A stretch of 64,000 bases of DNA, taken from positions 62,001 to 126,000 of the forward strand of contig DJTE01000030.1 in assembly GCA_002439165.1 (NCBI GenBank), read 5' to 3'. This document shows positions 42,103-49,675 of this stretch, one piece after another. Under the pieces are notes generated by a model. It worked only from the letters and a program-made list of their open reading frames with translations, searched no databases and was not told where the DNA came from. This DNA comes from Chryseobacterium indologenes. GTDB lineage: Bacteria > Bacteroidota > Bacteroidia > Flavobacteriales > Weeksellaceae. The stretch's first letter is position 1; every line of letters starts with the position of its first letter. A program made the translations under genes and the position numbers.

Positions 42103-42234
42103 TCAGCCAATAAATTTATCCGGGGTTTCAGTGATCGTTTTTATCCTCAGTATATATTCATACTTTGCGCAGGCGCAGGCATCCCTCACACAATATTTAT
42201 CTTTTGGAGAACGTTGAAATTGTAAATATTTCAT
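42103..42234 (-). CDS. 43-residue Cys-containing small protein
   Basis: Too short for common gene finders. The frame from the ATG at 42234 reads MKYLQFQRSPKDKYCVRDAC and then ACAKYEYILRIKTITET, ending before the GcvH-like gene, whose ATG is 8 bases after this stop. Three Cys in the C-x4-C-x-C pattern suggest metal binding or disulfides. The tight spacing and ordinary codon use support a real gene; I know no family for it. Confidence 0.5.
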   Translation of the reverse strand: MKYLQFQRSPKDKYCVRDACACAKYEYILRIKTITETPDKFIG

Positions 42235-42312
42235 AGGCTGATGCCGGCTGGTTATGTTCACAAAAGTAGGAGCTTTACCATAAAGAAGAAATGACGCATA
42301 TCGTCTATAAAC

Positions 42313-42326
42313 TTGATTTAAGTCAA
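42313..42326. promoter_or_regulatory. FNR-like box in front of a Crp/Fnr gene
   Basis: TTGATTTAAGTCAA resembles the FNR site TTGAT-N4-ATCAA. It lies 38 bases before the Crp/Fnr gene at 42364 and 79 bases from the divergent small-protein gene, so it could serve both. Confidence 0.5.
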
Positions 42327-42363
42327 ATTTATATTGAGATAAAATTCCTTAATTTAGTAATCC

Positions 42364-43050
42364 ATGATTTCAAAGTTTATTTTTAATAATCAATACCTTT
42401 TTGAAGAGCTTCCTCCCTTTGATAAAGAGATGCTTCAGAAGGTGATGCAGATTAAAAATTACCGTAAAAAAGAGGCTGTTTTCACTGAAGGAACTATTCC
42501 AAACGGAATTTTTTTTTTGAAAGAGGGCAAGGTAAAGAAATATAAAGTTGATAATGACGGCAGAGAACAGATTATCTATATCTATAACGCAGGGGAATTT
42601 TTTGGATATTCAGCGGTATTGAGTAATGATTGCTATGGCGATACAACGCAAGCCATAGAAGGCTCTGTTATTGCTTTCATCTCAAAAGAGAACTTTCTGA
42701 ATATTCTTGATAAGTCAGAGGTATTTTCCAAACTACTTCTCAAAAGTCTCAGTCATGAATTCAGTGTAATGGCTAATCTGATGACGGTTTTATCTCAACG
42801 AACAGTCAGGGAACGTGTTGCGCTCAGTTTACTGATCTTACATAAAAAATATAAGGCAGATGCTTTGGAAAATAAAGTTTACATCACCCTTTCCCGTACA
42901 GATCTTGCCAGTATGGTGGGAACCGCCGGTGAAACATTAGCCCGGATCCTTCACGATTTCCGGGAAGAACAGCTTATTGTAATGGAAGGAAGAAAAATAC
43001 ATTTAATGGATTTGGAAAAACTGACCCATATAGCCAATATTTACAGATAG
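42364..43050 (+). CDS. Crp/Fnr-family regulator
   Basis: 228 residues: a cyclic-nucleotide-binding-like sensor domain (about 20-130; KEAVFTEGTIPNGIFFLKEG, then QIIYIYNAGEFFGYSAVLS), a dimer helix, and a winged helix (about 165-225; LSRTDLASMVGTAGETLARIL). The recognition segment G-E-T-L-A-R resembles the E-x-x-S-R of FNR proteins, in agreement with the FNR-like box upstream. The Cys ligands of an Fe-S FNR are absent from the N terminus, so oxygen sensing by such a cluster is unlikely. Diverges from the GcvH-like operon. Confidence 0.9.
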   Translation: MISKFIFNNQYLFEELPPFDKEMLQKVMQIKNYRKKEAVFTEGTIPNGIFFLKEGKVKKYKVDNDGREQIIYIYNAGEFFGYSAVLSNDCYGDTTQAIEGSVIAFISKENFLNILDKSEVFSKLLLKSLSHEFSVMANLMTVLSQRTVRERVALSLLILHKKYKADALENKVYITLSRTDLASMVGTAGETLARILHDFREEQLIVMEGRKIHLMDLEKLTHIANIYR

Positions 43051-43152
43051 CCTACCTGCTTCTAAAATCTTTTTGTTGGATTTCCCAAAGCTCTATGAGA
43101 AATGATTTTCCACCATACATTCAACTTTAAATCTGGCATAAAGCAACTATTC

Positions 43153-43872
43153 ATGTTTAGACATCAAGGGAAGGGACGAAAATTTTCCCATAATTTAAAA
43201 CTGGCTTCTATGTTATCCGGGGTTGCCGGATTAGTCAATATCACAGGAGTACTGTCTGTGAACAGCTTAACCACCAATGTAACGGGGCATTTTGCTTTTT
43301 TTTCAGAACAGCTATTCCTAAAGAATTACAAAATGGCATTGATTTATTTGCTGTACATTTTCTTTTTCTTGTCAGGTGCCTTTATTTCAGGCTTAACTAC
43401 TGAATGGACGGCAAAATATAAACCTCACGGTTCCTATATAATTCCTTTATCCATTGAAATCGTCATTATTATTTTTGTTGGCTTTTCACCTGACTTATTA
43501 CCTCTTCATTCTCCAATGATGATCTCTTCAGCATTACTTTTTGCTATGGGATTACAAAATGCGCTCGTCACACGTGCTTCACAGTCTGTGGTACGAACCA
43601 CTCACCTCACAGGACTGTTTACAGATCTGGGAATTGAGTTATCCCTGTTATTTTTTCATCATCAGAAAGCAAAACGAATGCAAGTCAACAAAAGTATTTT
43701 TTTAAAATTAATGATCATCTTCTTCTTTTTCATGGGAGGAATCATTGGGGCACTCACCTATCAGCATTTCCAGTTGAAAACTCTTGTTATTCCCGCATGT
43801 TTACTTTTAACTGCATTGTGGTATGACAGGTTATCAGTAAGATATTACCATATTAAAAGGAAATTGAGATGA
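43153..43872 (+). CDS. YoaK/DUF1275-family membrane protein
   Basis: 239 residues from the ATG at 43153 (MFRHQGKGRKFSHNLKLASM), which matches the family's start; an ATG at 43102 would add 17 residues. About six membrane helices and the conserved LSGVAGLVNITGVLSVNSLT, TTNVTGHFAFFSEQLF and MGLQNALVTRASQSVVRTTH, the last with the T-H-L-T-G that follows. DUF1275 proteins are of unknown function. The gene lies 102 bases after the Crp/Fnr regulator. Confidence 0.85.
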   Translation: MFRHQGKGRKFSHNLKLASMLSGVAGLVNITGVLSVNSLTTNVTGHFAFFSEQLFLKNYKMALIYLLYIFFFLSGAFISGLTTEWTAKYKPHGSYIIPLSIEIVIIIFVGFSPDLLPLHSPMMISSALLFAMGLQNALVTRASQSVVRTTHLTGLFTDLGIELSLLFFHHQKAKRMQVNKSIFLKLMIIFFFFMGGIIGALTYQHFQLKTLVIPACLLLTALWYDRLSVRYYHIKRKLR

Positions 43873-43908
43873 ATATAAACTACTCCGAATTTAGTGTTCC
43901 GGTAATCC

Positions 43909-44583
43909 TTAAAACGTATATTCATCATATACTGTACTGATAAGCTGATCAGAATTGATATTTCGCGAAAAAATGGGATAATGAAAACGGTCCAGTTTGT
44001 TCAGGATACGGATAAGCTCCATCTTTTCGCGGCGATTAAGATTTCCGGCTACGATATGGGTCGCCTGGCGGATCTTTTCCATCTGGTTTTCCAGGATCTG
44101 CAATCCTCTGTCAGTAATACGGATCAGTTTGCTGCGTTTATCCAGATCAGAGTCTGTCTGTTCAATAAGTCCCTGGCGCAGAAGCCTGGCAATAATCAGC
44201 ATACCCACAGGTTTATCGTGAATATTCTTTTTGATAAGAGCCATCTTGGTCATTTCACCAAAAGCCTTCAGATTAATCAGATAAATAAAGTCTTCCTGAG
44301 TAGAGAATTCTGAATCTGAAATGGCAGACTTTGAGTACGTTTTCGCATATCGGTTAAGATGAACAAGCAATGTACTTATGGCACTTTCCGGTGTTCTTCC
44401 GTTTTCTTTACCCTCCCAGTAAGGTTCTTCTTCAGAACCCTTTTCCTGTTCAGTCTGCTCCTTATCGGAAATCCATTCTTTAAACCCCTGAACAGTTCCC
44501 GGATATAAATCAGGGCAAGCCCGGACTTCGGTTTCAAACTCCTGCAGAAGGTCTATAAAATCTTTAATAAGTGTATAGTTCAT
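43909..44583 (-). CDS. MarR-type regulator next to hemH and phr
   Basis: 224 residues with an acidic linker (about 40-65) and a MarR winged-helix core: FIYLINLKAFGEMTKMALIK, GMLIIARLLRQGLIEQTDSD, and the wing KRSKLIRITDRGLQILE. The protein at 60167-60826 is a clear paralog along its length and sits in front of the carotenoid genes, so both probably answer related signals such as light or oxidative stress (inference). Third gene of the photolyase-hemH-marR run, with its own TAnnTTTG boxes in front. Confidence 0.88.
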   Translation of the reverse strand: MNYTLIKDFIDLLQEFETEVRACPDLYPGTVQGFKEWISDKEQTEQEKGSEEEPYWEGKENGRTPESAISTLLVHLNRYAKTYSKSAISDSEFSTQEDFIYLINLKAFGEMTKMALIKKNIHDKPVGMLIIARLLRQGLIEQTDSDLDKRSKLIRITDRGLQILENQMEKIRQATHIVAGNLNRREKMELIRILNKLDRFHYPIFSRNINSDQLISTVYDEYTF

Positions 44584-44600
44584 ATCCGTTAAATAGTTTA

Positions 44601-44655
44601 CAAAAATACCTAATTCCTGAAAAAATCATGCAATATATCACCAAAACTATACTAA
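44601..44655 (-). promoter_or_regulatory. Promoter with paired TTAGGTA/TTAGTA motifs, first marR
   Basis: On the minus strand TTAGGTATTTTTG (-7 box at 44601-44608) and, 43 bases upstream, TTAGTATAGTTTTG (second box 44642-44649). The upstream copy overlaps the end of hemH. The same motif pair occurs at phr and at the second marR gene. Confidence 0.5.
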
Positions 44656-45675
44656 ATAGAATTGATTGAGCTGTTCTTCACACAGGGTCCGGATGACTTC
44701 AATCCAGCGGTCTTCGTCATTCAGACAGGGTATATAGGTGAAATTCCGGCCGCCTACTTCCAGAAACTGCTCTTTTCCTTCAACGGAAATTTCCTCCAGG
44801 GTTTCAAGACAGTCTGAAACAAATGCAGGACAGACAATCGCCAGATTTTTAATTCCCTTTTGGGGAATTGTTTCCAAAGTATGATCTGTATAAGGCTCTA
44901 TCCATTTGTCTTTTCCTAATCTGGACTGAAAGGATACGATGACCTTATCTTTTGGTAATCCCAGTTTTCTGATAACCCGCTCCGTAGTATTATAACACTG
45001 GTGCCGGTAGCAAAATGGATGACCGGGGTGACTGTCTTTAAAACAACAGTCGTTCATATTACACGTCTTTGTAGGATCTGTCTTGTAAATATGCCTTTCG
45101 GGAACCCCATGATAAGAAAACAATAATGCATCAAAATTTTCAGGAAGTTTCTCCCGGATACTTTCGGCCAGGCAGTCCGTATACAGATCCCGGTTATAAA
45201 AAGGCTGCACATAGTTGATTCTTACACCGGGAAATTTTTTCTTTCTGATCTCTTCTGCTTTTTCAATCACCGTTTCGGTGGTACTCATTGCATATTGCGG
45301 ATAAAGGGGAAACAGCACAATTTCCGTGATGCCTTTCTCAACAAGATTCCTGATGCCTGTCTCAATACCGGGTTCAGCATACCGCATACCAATCTCAACC
45401 GGTATATCCACAATCTTCTGCAGCTTTTTCTGTATCTTTTTTGTTATCACAATAAGAGGCGATCCCTCGTCGGTCCATACCGTTTTATAAGCTTCTGCGG
45501 ATTTTGCCGGGCGGGTCTTTAAAATAATTCCACGCACCAGCAGTGCCCGAAAAATCCACCGGTAATCAATTACCTTTTCATCCATCAGGAATTCATCCAG
45601 ATATTCTTTTACATCTTCTACCGCCGTGGATCTCGGAGAACCAAGATTGATCAATAAGATTCCTTTTTCAGCCAA
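44647..45675 (-). CDS. hemH: Ferrochelatase
   Basis: Inserts iron into protoporphyrin, last step of heme synthesis. 342 residues: the start GILLINLGSPRSTAVEDV, VEIGMRYAEPGIE, the catalytic His in LFSYHGVPERHIYKTDP, and FVSDCLETLEEI with the Glu pair near the metal site. An insert with five Cys (CNMNDCCFKDSHPGHPFC, then HQC) lies after the catalytic His, more than in most bacterial enzymes. Lies 44 bases behind the photolyase gene and 63 ahead of marR. Confidence 0.95.
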   Translation of the reverse strand: MAEKGILLINLGSPRSTAVEDVKEYLDEFLMDEKVIDYRWIFRALLVRGIILKTRPAKSAEAYKTVWTDEGSPLIVITKKIQKKLQKIVDIPVEIGMRYAEPGIETGIRNLVEKGITEIVLFPLYPQYAMSTTETVIEKAEEIRKKKFPGVRINYVQPFYNRDLYTDCLAESIREKLPENFDALLFSYHGVPERHIYKTDPTKTCNMNDCCFKDSHPGHPFCYRHQCYNTTERVIRKLGLPKDKVIVSFQSRLGKDKWIEPYTDHTLETIPQKGIKNLAIVCPAFVSDCLETLEEISVEGKEQFLEVGGRNFTYIPCLNDEDRWIEVIRTLCEEQLNQFYLV

Positions 45676-45719
45676 TGTTATTTATTTTTTATTAATGAAT
45701 AATTATGATTTATAGCCGG

Positions 45720-47006
45720 CTATTCTGCCAATGCTTCTCTGTAAGCCTTCAATGCCCTTTCTCTCGCTTTTGTATGTTCTATGATGGGCGATTCACTATA
45801 ATCTTCAGGAAGCCATTTCCTGATATACCGGGTATCTTTATCGAATTTTTTTGTCTGTTCATAAGGATTGAAGATCCTGAAATAAGGTGCCGCATCACAC
45901 CCACAGCCTGCTGCCCACTGCCAGTTTCCGTTATTGGCTGCCAGATCATAATCTAAGAGTTTTTCAACAAAATAAGCTTCTCCCCACCGCCAGTCAATGA
46001 GTAAATGTTTGGTAAGAAAACCTGCCGTGATCATTCTTACCCTGTTGTGCATCAATCCGGTTTCATTCAGCTGCCTCATTCCGGCATCTACAATGGGATA
46101 TCCTGTTCTCCCTTCACACCAGGCCTTAAATTCCTGTTCATTGTTTCTCCAGATCACATTTTCATATTTCTTTTTAAAACAATGATGAACAACATCCGGA
46201 AAATGACTGAGGATCTGCATGAAAAATTCTCTCCAGATAAGTTCATTAAGCCAGACTTCATTATGCTTAACTGCGTATTGCACGCATTTCCTGATCGAAA
46301 TGGTTCCGAAACGGAGTGCAGTTCCGAGATGACTGGTATGATCCATTGCCGGGAAGTCTCTGTATTTTCCGTAAGAATCTATGATCTCTTTATTCAGTTC
46401 CGGTTTTATGAACTCAAGATCTGTTTTCTCAAAACCGATTTCTTTTAATGAAATGATGTCAGAAGCCCCTTTATAATCTCCCAAATGAGCCGGATTTACT
46501 GTAACCGTTTCTATATTTTTCAGATTTTCTTTCCATTTCTTAGAATAGGGAGTAAAAACAGTATAGGGAGTAAGATTATTTTTCAGAATATCATTTTTTT
46601 CAAATATGACCTGATCTTTAAAGTCTTTCAGCTGAATATGGTGCCTGGAGAGCAGATCTGCTATATCCCGGTCCCTTTGTATGGCCTGCGGCTCGTAGTC
46701 CCTGTTGCAGAAGACCGTATCAACATTAAAATCCTGAATTATTTTTTCAAAGATTTTCAGTGGGGTACCGTGATAAATATAAAGTCCGCTGTTATGATTT
46801 TTCAGCTCTTGATGAATCTGCTGTAAAGCCTGATGAATATAATCTACCCTTCTGTCATTTTTATCCTGAAGCCGGTTCAGTATATCAGTATCAAAAATAA
46901 AAACGGGAATAACCTTTAAACCTGCATTAAGCGCATGATGGAGCGCTGTATTGTCCTCCAGCCTGAGATCTCGTCTGAACCAAAAAACATTCACTTTATT
47001 CATCAT
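45720..47006 (-). CDS. phr: Deoxyribodipyrimidine photolyase
   Basis: Repairs UV pyrimidine dimers with blue light. 428 residues: the start VNVFWFRRDLRLEDNTAL, an antenna-domain part (to ~130), and the FAD domain with HTSHLGTALRFGTISIR, WLNELIWREFFMQIL, GRTGYPIVDAGMRQL and NNGNWQWAAGCGCDAAPYFR, all diagnostic for class I CPD photolyases. Two ATG codons open the gene. A TATATTTG -7 box lies at 47043-47050. First gene of a run with hemH and marR. Confidence 0.95.
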   Translation of the reverse strand: MMNKVNVFWFRRDLRLEDNTALHHALNAGLKVIPVFIFDTDILNRLQDKNDRRVDYIHQALQQIHQELKNHNSGLYIYHGTPLKIFEKIIQDFNVDTVFCNRDYEPQAIQRDRDIADLLSRHHIQLKDFKDQVIFEKNDILKNNLTPYTVFTPYSKKWKENLKNIETVTVNPAHLGDYKGASDIISLKEIGFEKTDLEFIKPELNKEIIDSYGKYRDFPAMDHTSHLGTALRFGTISIRKCVQYAVKHNEVWLNELIWREFFMQILSHFPDVVHHCFKKKYENVIWRNNEQEFKAWCEGRTGYPIVDAGMRQLNETGLMHNRVRMITAGFLTKHLLIDWRWGEAYFVEKLLDYDLAANNGNWQWAAGCGCDAAPYFRIFNPYEQTKKFDKDTRYIRKWLPEDYSESPIIEHTKARERALKAYREALAE

Positions 47007-47042
47007 CTGTTAAAAAATATAATAAGACCGCTTTACGATATA

Positions 47043-47087
47043 CAAATATACTAATAAATCAATTAAAAAAGAATATTAATGTACTAA
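47043..47087 (-). promoter_or_regulatory. phr promoter with paired TTAGTA motifs
   Basis: On the minus strand TTAGTATATTTG (-7 box 47043-47050) and a second TTAGTA at 47082-47087, 33 bases upstream. No TTG at -33, which suits a regulated promoter. Confidence 0.5.
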
Positions 47088-47140
47088 ATATTTAATACGG
47101 CATAAATTTTGTTCAATTAAAACAGGATAAAATAATTGTG

Positions 47141-47428
47141 ATGGACCATACAGAAGCCGAACGATTACATTTGCTGAGAGATCAAAAACTTATTGATGAA
47201 TATTTCAGACTGGTTATAAAAAGGGATTTAAATTTGGATGTTGATGTCAGCAATGAATATGTTATTGTACATAACATTGTTTCAAAAAAATTAATTATTG
47301 CCAGGACATTTTCGGATATTACTTTAGAAAATCCTGAGCTTTATTTTTTATTGTCATCTCTGATTCAGGATGTCAATACCCATTCATTAAGCAAAAGCCG
47401 GATCATTACCGTATTAGAAAATAAATAA
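47141..47428 (+). CDS. Hypothetical small protein
   Basis: 95 residues from the ATG at 47141; a GTG one codon earlier is less likely. No family is recognised. The protein is hydrophilic and helical at the start (DHTEAERLHLLRDQKLIDEY) with a beta-like middle (YVIVHNIVSKKLIIARTF) and no signal peptide. It diverges from phr; a bidirectional terminator separates it from the convergent signalling operon. Confidence 0.6.
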   Translation: MDHTEAERLHLLRDQKLIDEYFRLVIKRDLNLDVDVSNEYVIVHNIVSKKLIIARTFSDITLENPELYFLLSSLIQDVNTHSLSKSRIITVLENK

Positions 47429-47456
47429 AAAACCCTCAATTTCTGAGGGTTTTTTA
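47426..47456. terminator. Bidirectional terminator
   Basis: AACCCTCA/TGAGGGTT stem with a 5-base loop and A/T-runs on both sides, shared by the gene ending at 47428 and the signalling operon ending at 47483. Confidence 0.85.
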
Positions 47457-47482
47457 ATGCTGACTGATATCCCGGACATTTT

Positions 47483-47854
47483 CTATGCCCTTCCTTCTAT
47501 ATGTTTGGCGACCATTGCCTCCAGATCATCCAGGTTAAAAGGTTTTGAGACATAATCATCCGCCTGTGCTTCTGACGCTAAAGCTACAATATCATTATTA
47601 GCCGTAACGTAGATGACCGGAATATGTCTGAATTCCGCAGTGCTTTTGAGAAGTTTTGTGGCTTCCACACCTCCGATTCTTGGAATCCAGTTATCCATCA
47701 AAATAACATCCGGCTGATAATCTGTCACTTTTTCAAGGATATCATGTGACGTTTCTGAGATTCTGACGTCGTATCCGTTTTCTTCAAATATGATGGTGAT
47801 CACTTCTAAAATAGCGGTGTCATCATCAAAAATTAAAATTCTCTTTTTATTCAT
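47483..47854 (-). CDS. Single-domain response regulator
   Basis: 123-residue receiver without output domain, CheY-like in size. The acidic pocket is FDDD near residue 10, the phospho-acceptor Asp is in VILMDNWIPRIGG, and VTANND and VSKPFNL give the conserved Thr and Lys. The kinase nearby (49676 or 53284) probably phosphorylates it; without an output it would act by protein contact or as a phosphate sink. Last gene of a six-gene operon. Confidence 0.92.
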   Translation of the reverse strand: MNKKRILIFDDDTAILEVITIIFEENGYDVRISETSHDILEKVTDYQPDVILMDNWIPRIGGVEATKLLKSTAEFRHIPVIYVTANNDIVALASEAQADDYVSKPFNLDDLEAMVAKHIEGRA

Positions 47855-47883
47855 ATTATTTAGTATTATTTTATTCTGAAATA

Positions 47884-48453
47884 TTATAATTGTTTGATAC
47901 AGTCCGCTAAGCGATCAGGAGTGATGATCAAATCAAAATCAGTTTCTTCCATAGCTTTTTTGGGCATATATTCTACTTCTGCCGTTTCCGGATCCTGAAT
48001 CCAGACTTTTCCTTTATATTTTTTTATATAGTGCAAACCTTCCACTCCATCGGCATTGGCACCTGATAAAAGGATGCCGACCACGCCTTCACCGTAAATC
48101 TCTGCAGCAGACCTGAAGGTAACATCTATTGACGGGCGGGAATAATTCATTTTCTCGGAGCTGTCCAGTGACATATTTTTATTATTCTCAAACAATAAAT
48201 GATAATCGGCAGGAACAATATACAGTGCATGGTCTTCGAGTTCTGTTTTATCCTCGACCTCTATTACCGGTATTTTGGTAAACTGCTGCAGCAAAGTCTT
48301 CAGAATATCTCCGGACTGAGCCTTACGATGAATCACCAGTACGATTGGAATATGAATTTCATCATCCAGATTTTTAATCATTTCAATAATGACCTGCAGA
48401 CTTCCTGCAGATCCTCCGATAACAATTAGCTTTATAGGGCCTGGTGACTTCAT
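47884..48453 (-). CDS. CheB-type methylesterase without receiver domain
   Basis: 189 residues from the ATG at 48453 (MKSPGPIKLIVIGGSAGSLQ). The catalytic Ser is in GGSAGS, the His in LVIHRKAQSG and the Asp in the GILLSGANADGVEGL region, where GANADG corresponds to the GxGxDG box of CheB. No receiver domain is attached, so control must come from elsewhere. Chemotaxis genes are absent from the window. It follows the CheR-like gene with a gap of 10 bases. Confidence 0.9.
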   Translation of the reverse strand: MKSPGPIKLIVIGGSAGSLQVIIEMIKNLDDEIHIPIVLVIHRKAQSGDILKTLLQQFTKIPVIEVEDKTELEDHALYIVPADYHLLFENNKNMSLDSSEKMNYSRPSIDVTFRSAAEIYGEGVVGILLSGANADGVEGLHYIKKYKGKVWIQDPETAEVEYMPKKAMEETDFDLIITPDRLADCIKQL

Positions 48454-48463
48454 TGCGCAATTA

Positions 48464-49294
48464 TTAATGATGATCAATTTTTTTCCAGATTTTCTGATCT
48501 TCAACCTGATGATAGTTCCTGTCAATACCGGAAAAACGAAGTGTTTCCTTTGCTCCCAGCGCCAGATACCCCAGATTCTCCAGGCTATTGTCAAAAAGCC
48601 TGAATACTCTTTCCTGAAGATCCCGGTCAAAATAAATCAGTACATTTCTACATATAATCAGCTGGAAGCTGTTAAAAGAACTGTCTGACACAAGGTTATG
48701 TGTTGACAGAATAAGTTTTTCCTGCAGGCTTTTATCAAACCGTACACTGTCATAATTGGCTGTATAATAATCGGAAAAATCCTTTACCCCGCCGGAAAGT
48801 ATATAATTTTCAGAATACAGCTTCATCTGCTGTAAAGGAAAAATACCGGCTCTGGCGGTTTCAAGAACTGTGGGATTCAAATCGGTGCCATAAATCAGAG
48901 ACTTATGATAAAGGCCCGCTTCTTTCAGCAGAATGGCAATGGAGTAAGCTTCTTCCCCGGTTGAGCAGCCTGCAACCCAGATTCTGATCAAAGGATAAGT
49001 ACCCAACTGAGGTAATATTCTCTCTCTCAGCATTTTAAAAAAGGAAGGATCTCTGAACATTTCTGTAACATTCACGGTAACTTCTTCAACAAAACGCTTG
49101 AAGTATTCGGCATCATTGATAATGGTGTATCTCAGTTCTGCAAAACTGGTAAACCTGTCTAAAAGACATATACGGTTAACTCTTCTTTTGAATGAAGCCC
49201 TGCTATAACCGGAAAAGTCATAGCCATACAGATCATAGACATCCCTGATGAGATATTCTATTTCTTCATCTTTTATGATACTTGGTTCCAGCAT
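48464..49294 (-). CDS. CheR-type protein-glutamate methyltransferase
   Basis: 276 residues. The N-terminal helical domain reads IEYLIRDVYDLYGYDFSGYS with RASFKRRVNRICL; the SAM-binding part has IRIWVAGCSTGEEAYSIAIL, IYGTDLNPTVLETARAGIF and LIICRNVLIYFDRDLQERV, all typical of CheR. In chemotaxis CheR methylates receptor glutamates; here a likely target is the hybrid kinase of the operon (inference). Its ATG directly touches the stop of the upstream response regulator. Confidence 0.93.
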   Translation of the reverse strand: MLEPSIIKDEEIEYLIRDVYDLYGYDFSGYSRASFKRRVNRICLLDRFTSFAELRYTIINDAEYFKRFVEEVTVNVTEMFRDPSFFKMLRERILPQLGTYPLIRIWVAGCSTGEEAYSIAILLKEAGLYHKSLIYGTDLNPTVLETARAGIFPLQQMKLYSENYILSGGVKDFSDYYTANYDSVRFDKSLQEKLILSTHNLVSDSSFNSFQLIICRNVLIYFDRDLQERVFRLFDNSLENLGYLALGAKETLRFSGIDRNYHQVEDQKIWKKIDHH

Positions 49295-49660
49295 CTATGA
49301 AAGTTTTTCTATGGCCGTTATTAAAAAATCCACATCAATGGGTTTTGAAACATAATCATCAGCCCCTGCTTCCAGACATTTCTGGCGGTCTTCGGGCATT
49401 GCCTGTGCAGTAACAGCAATCACAGGGACATGCTTGATTTCGGGGGTATTCCTTATCATTCTCACCGCTTCATAGCCGTCTATTCCCGGCATCATCATGT
49501 CCATCAGAACAATATAAGGCAGGGTATCGGACCTGAGTATTTCCAGAGCTTCCTGGGCCATTGTGCAGGACTCTACTGCATATCCACGCGCTTTAAGGGT
49601 TAATTTCAATGCAAAAATATTGCGTGGGTCATCATCCACAATTAAGATTTTCTTATCCAT
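49295..49660 (-). CDS. Single-domain response regulator
   Basis: 121 residues, receiver only. The acidic pocket is VDDDPRNIFAL, the phospho-acceptor Asp is in YIVLMDMMMPGIDGY, and VTAQAMPED plus YVSKPIDVD complete the site. The sequence closely resembles the third receiver of the hybrid kinase encoded just upstream (DVRNIFSLTKALE, LMDMMMPEMDGY), suggesting duplication of that module. Fourth cistron from the operon's end. Confidence 0.92.
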   Translation of the reverse strand: MDKKILIVDDDPRNIFALKLTLKARGYAVESCTMAQEALEILRSDTLPYIVLMDMMMPGIDGYEAVRMIRNTPEIKHVPVIAVTAQAMPEDRQKCLEAGADDYVSKPIDVDFLITAIEKLS

Positions 49661-49675
49661 CAGAATTTTATCTGT

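Noticed and set aside
47884..48630. Longer CheB-like protein with an extra N-terminal part
   Set aside because: The extension overlaps cheR in another frame and has no similarity to CheB; the ATG at 48453 gives the normal start.
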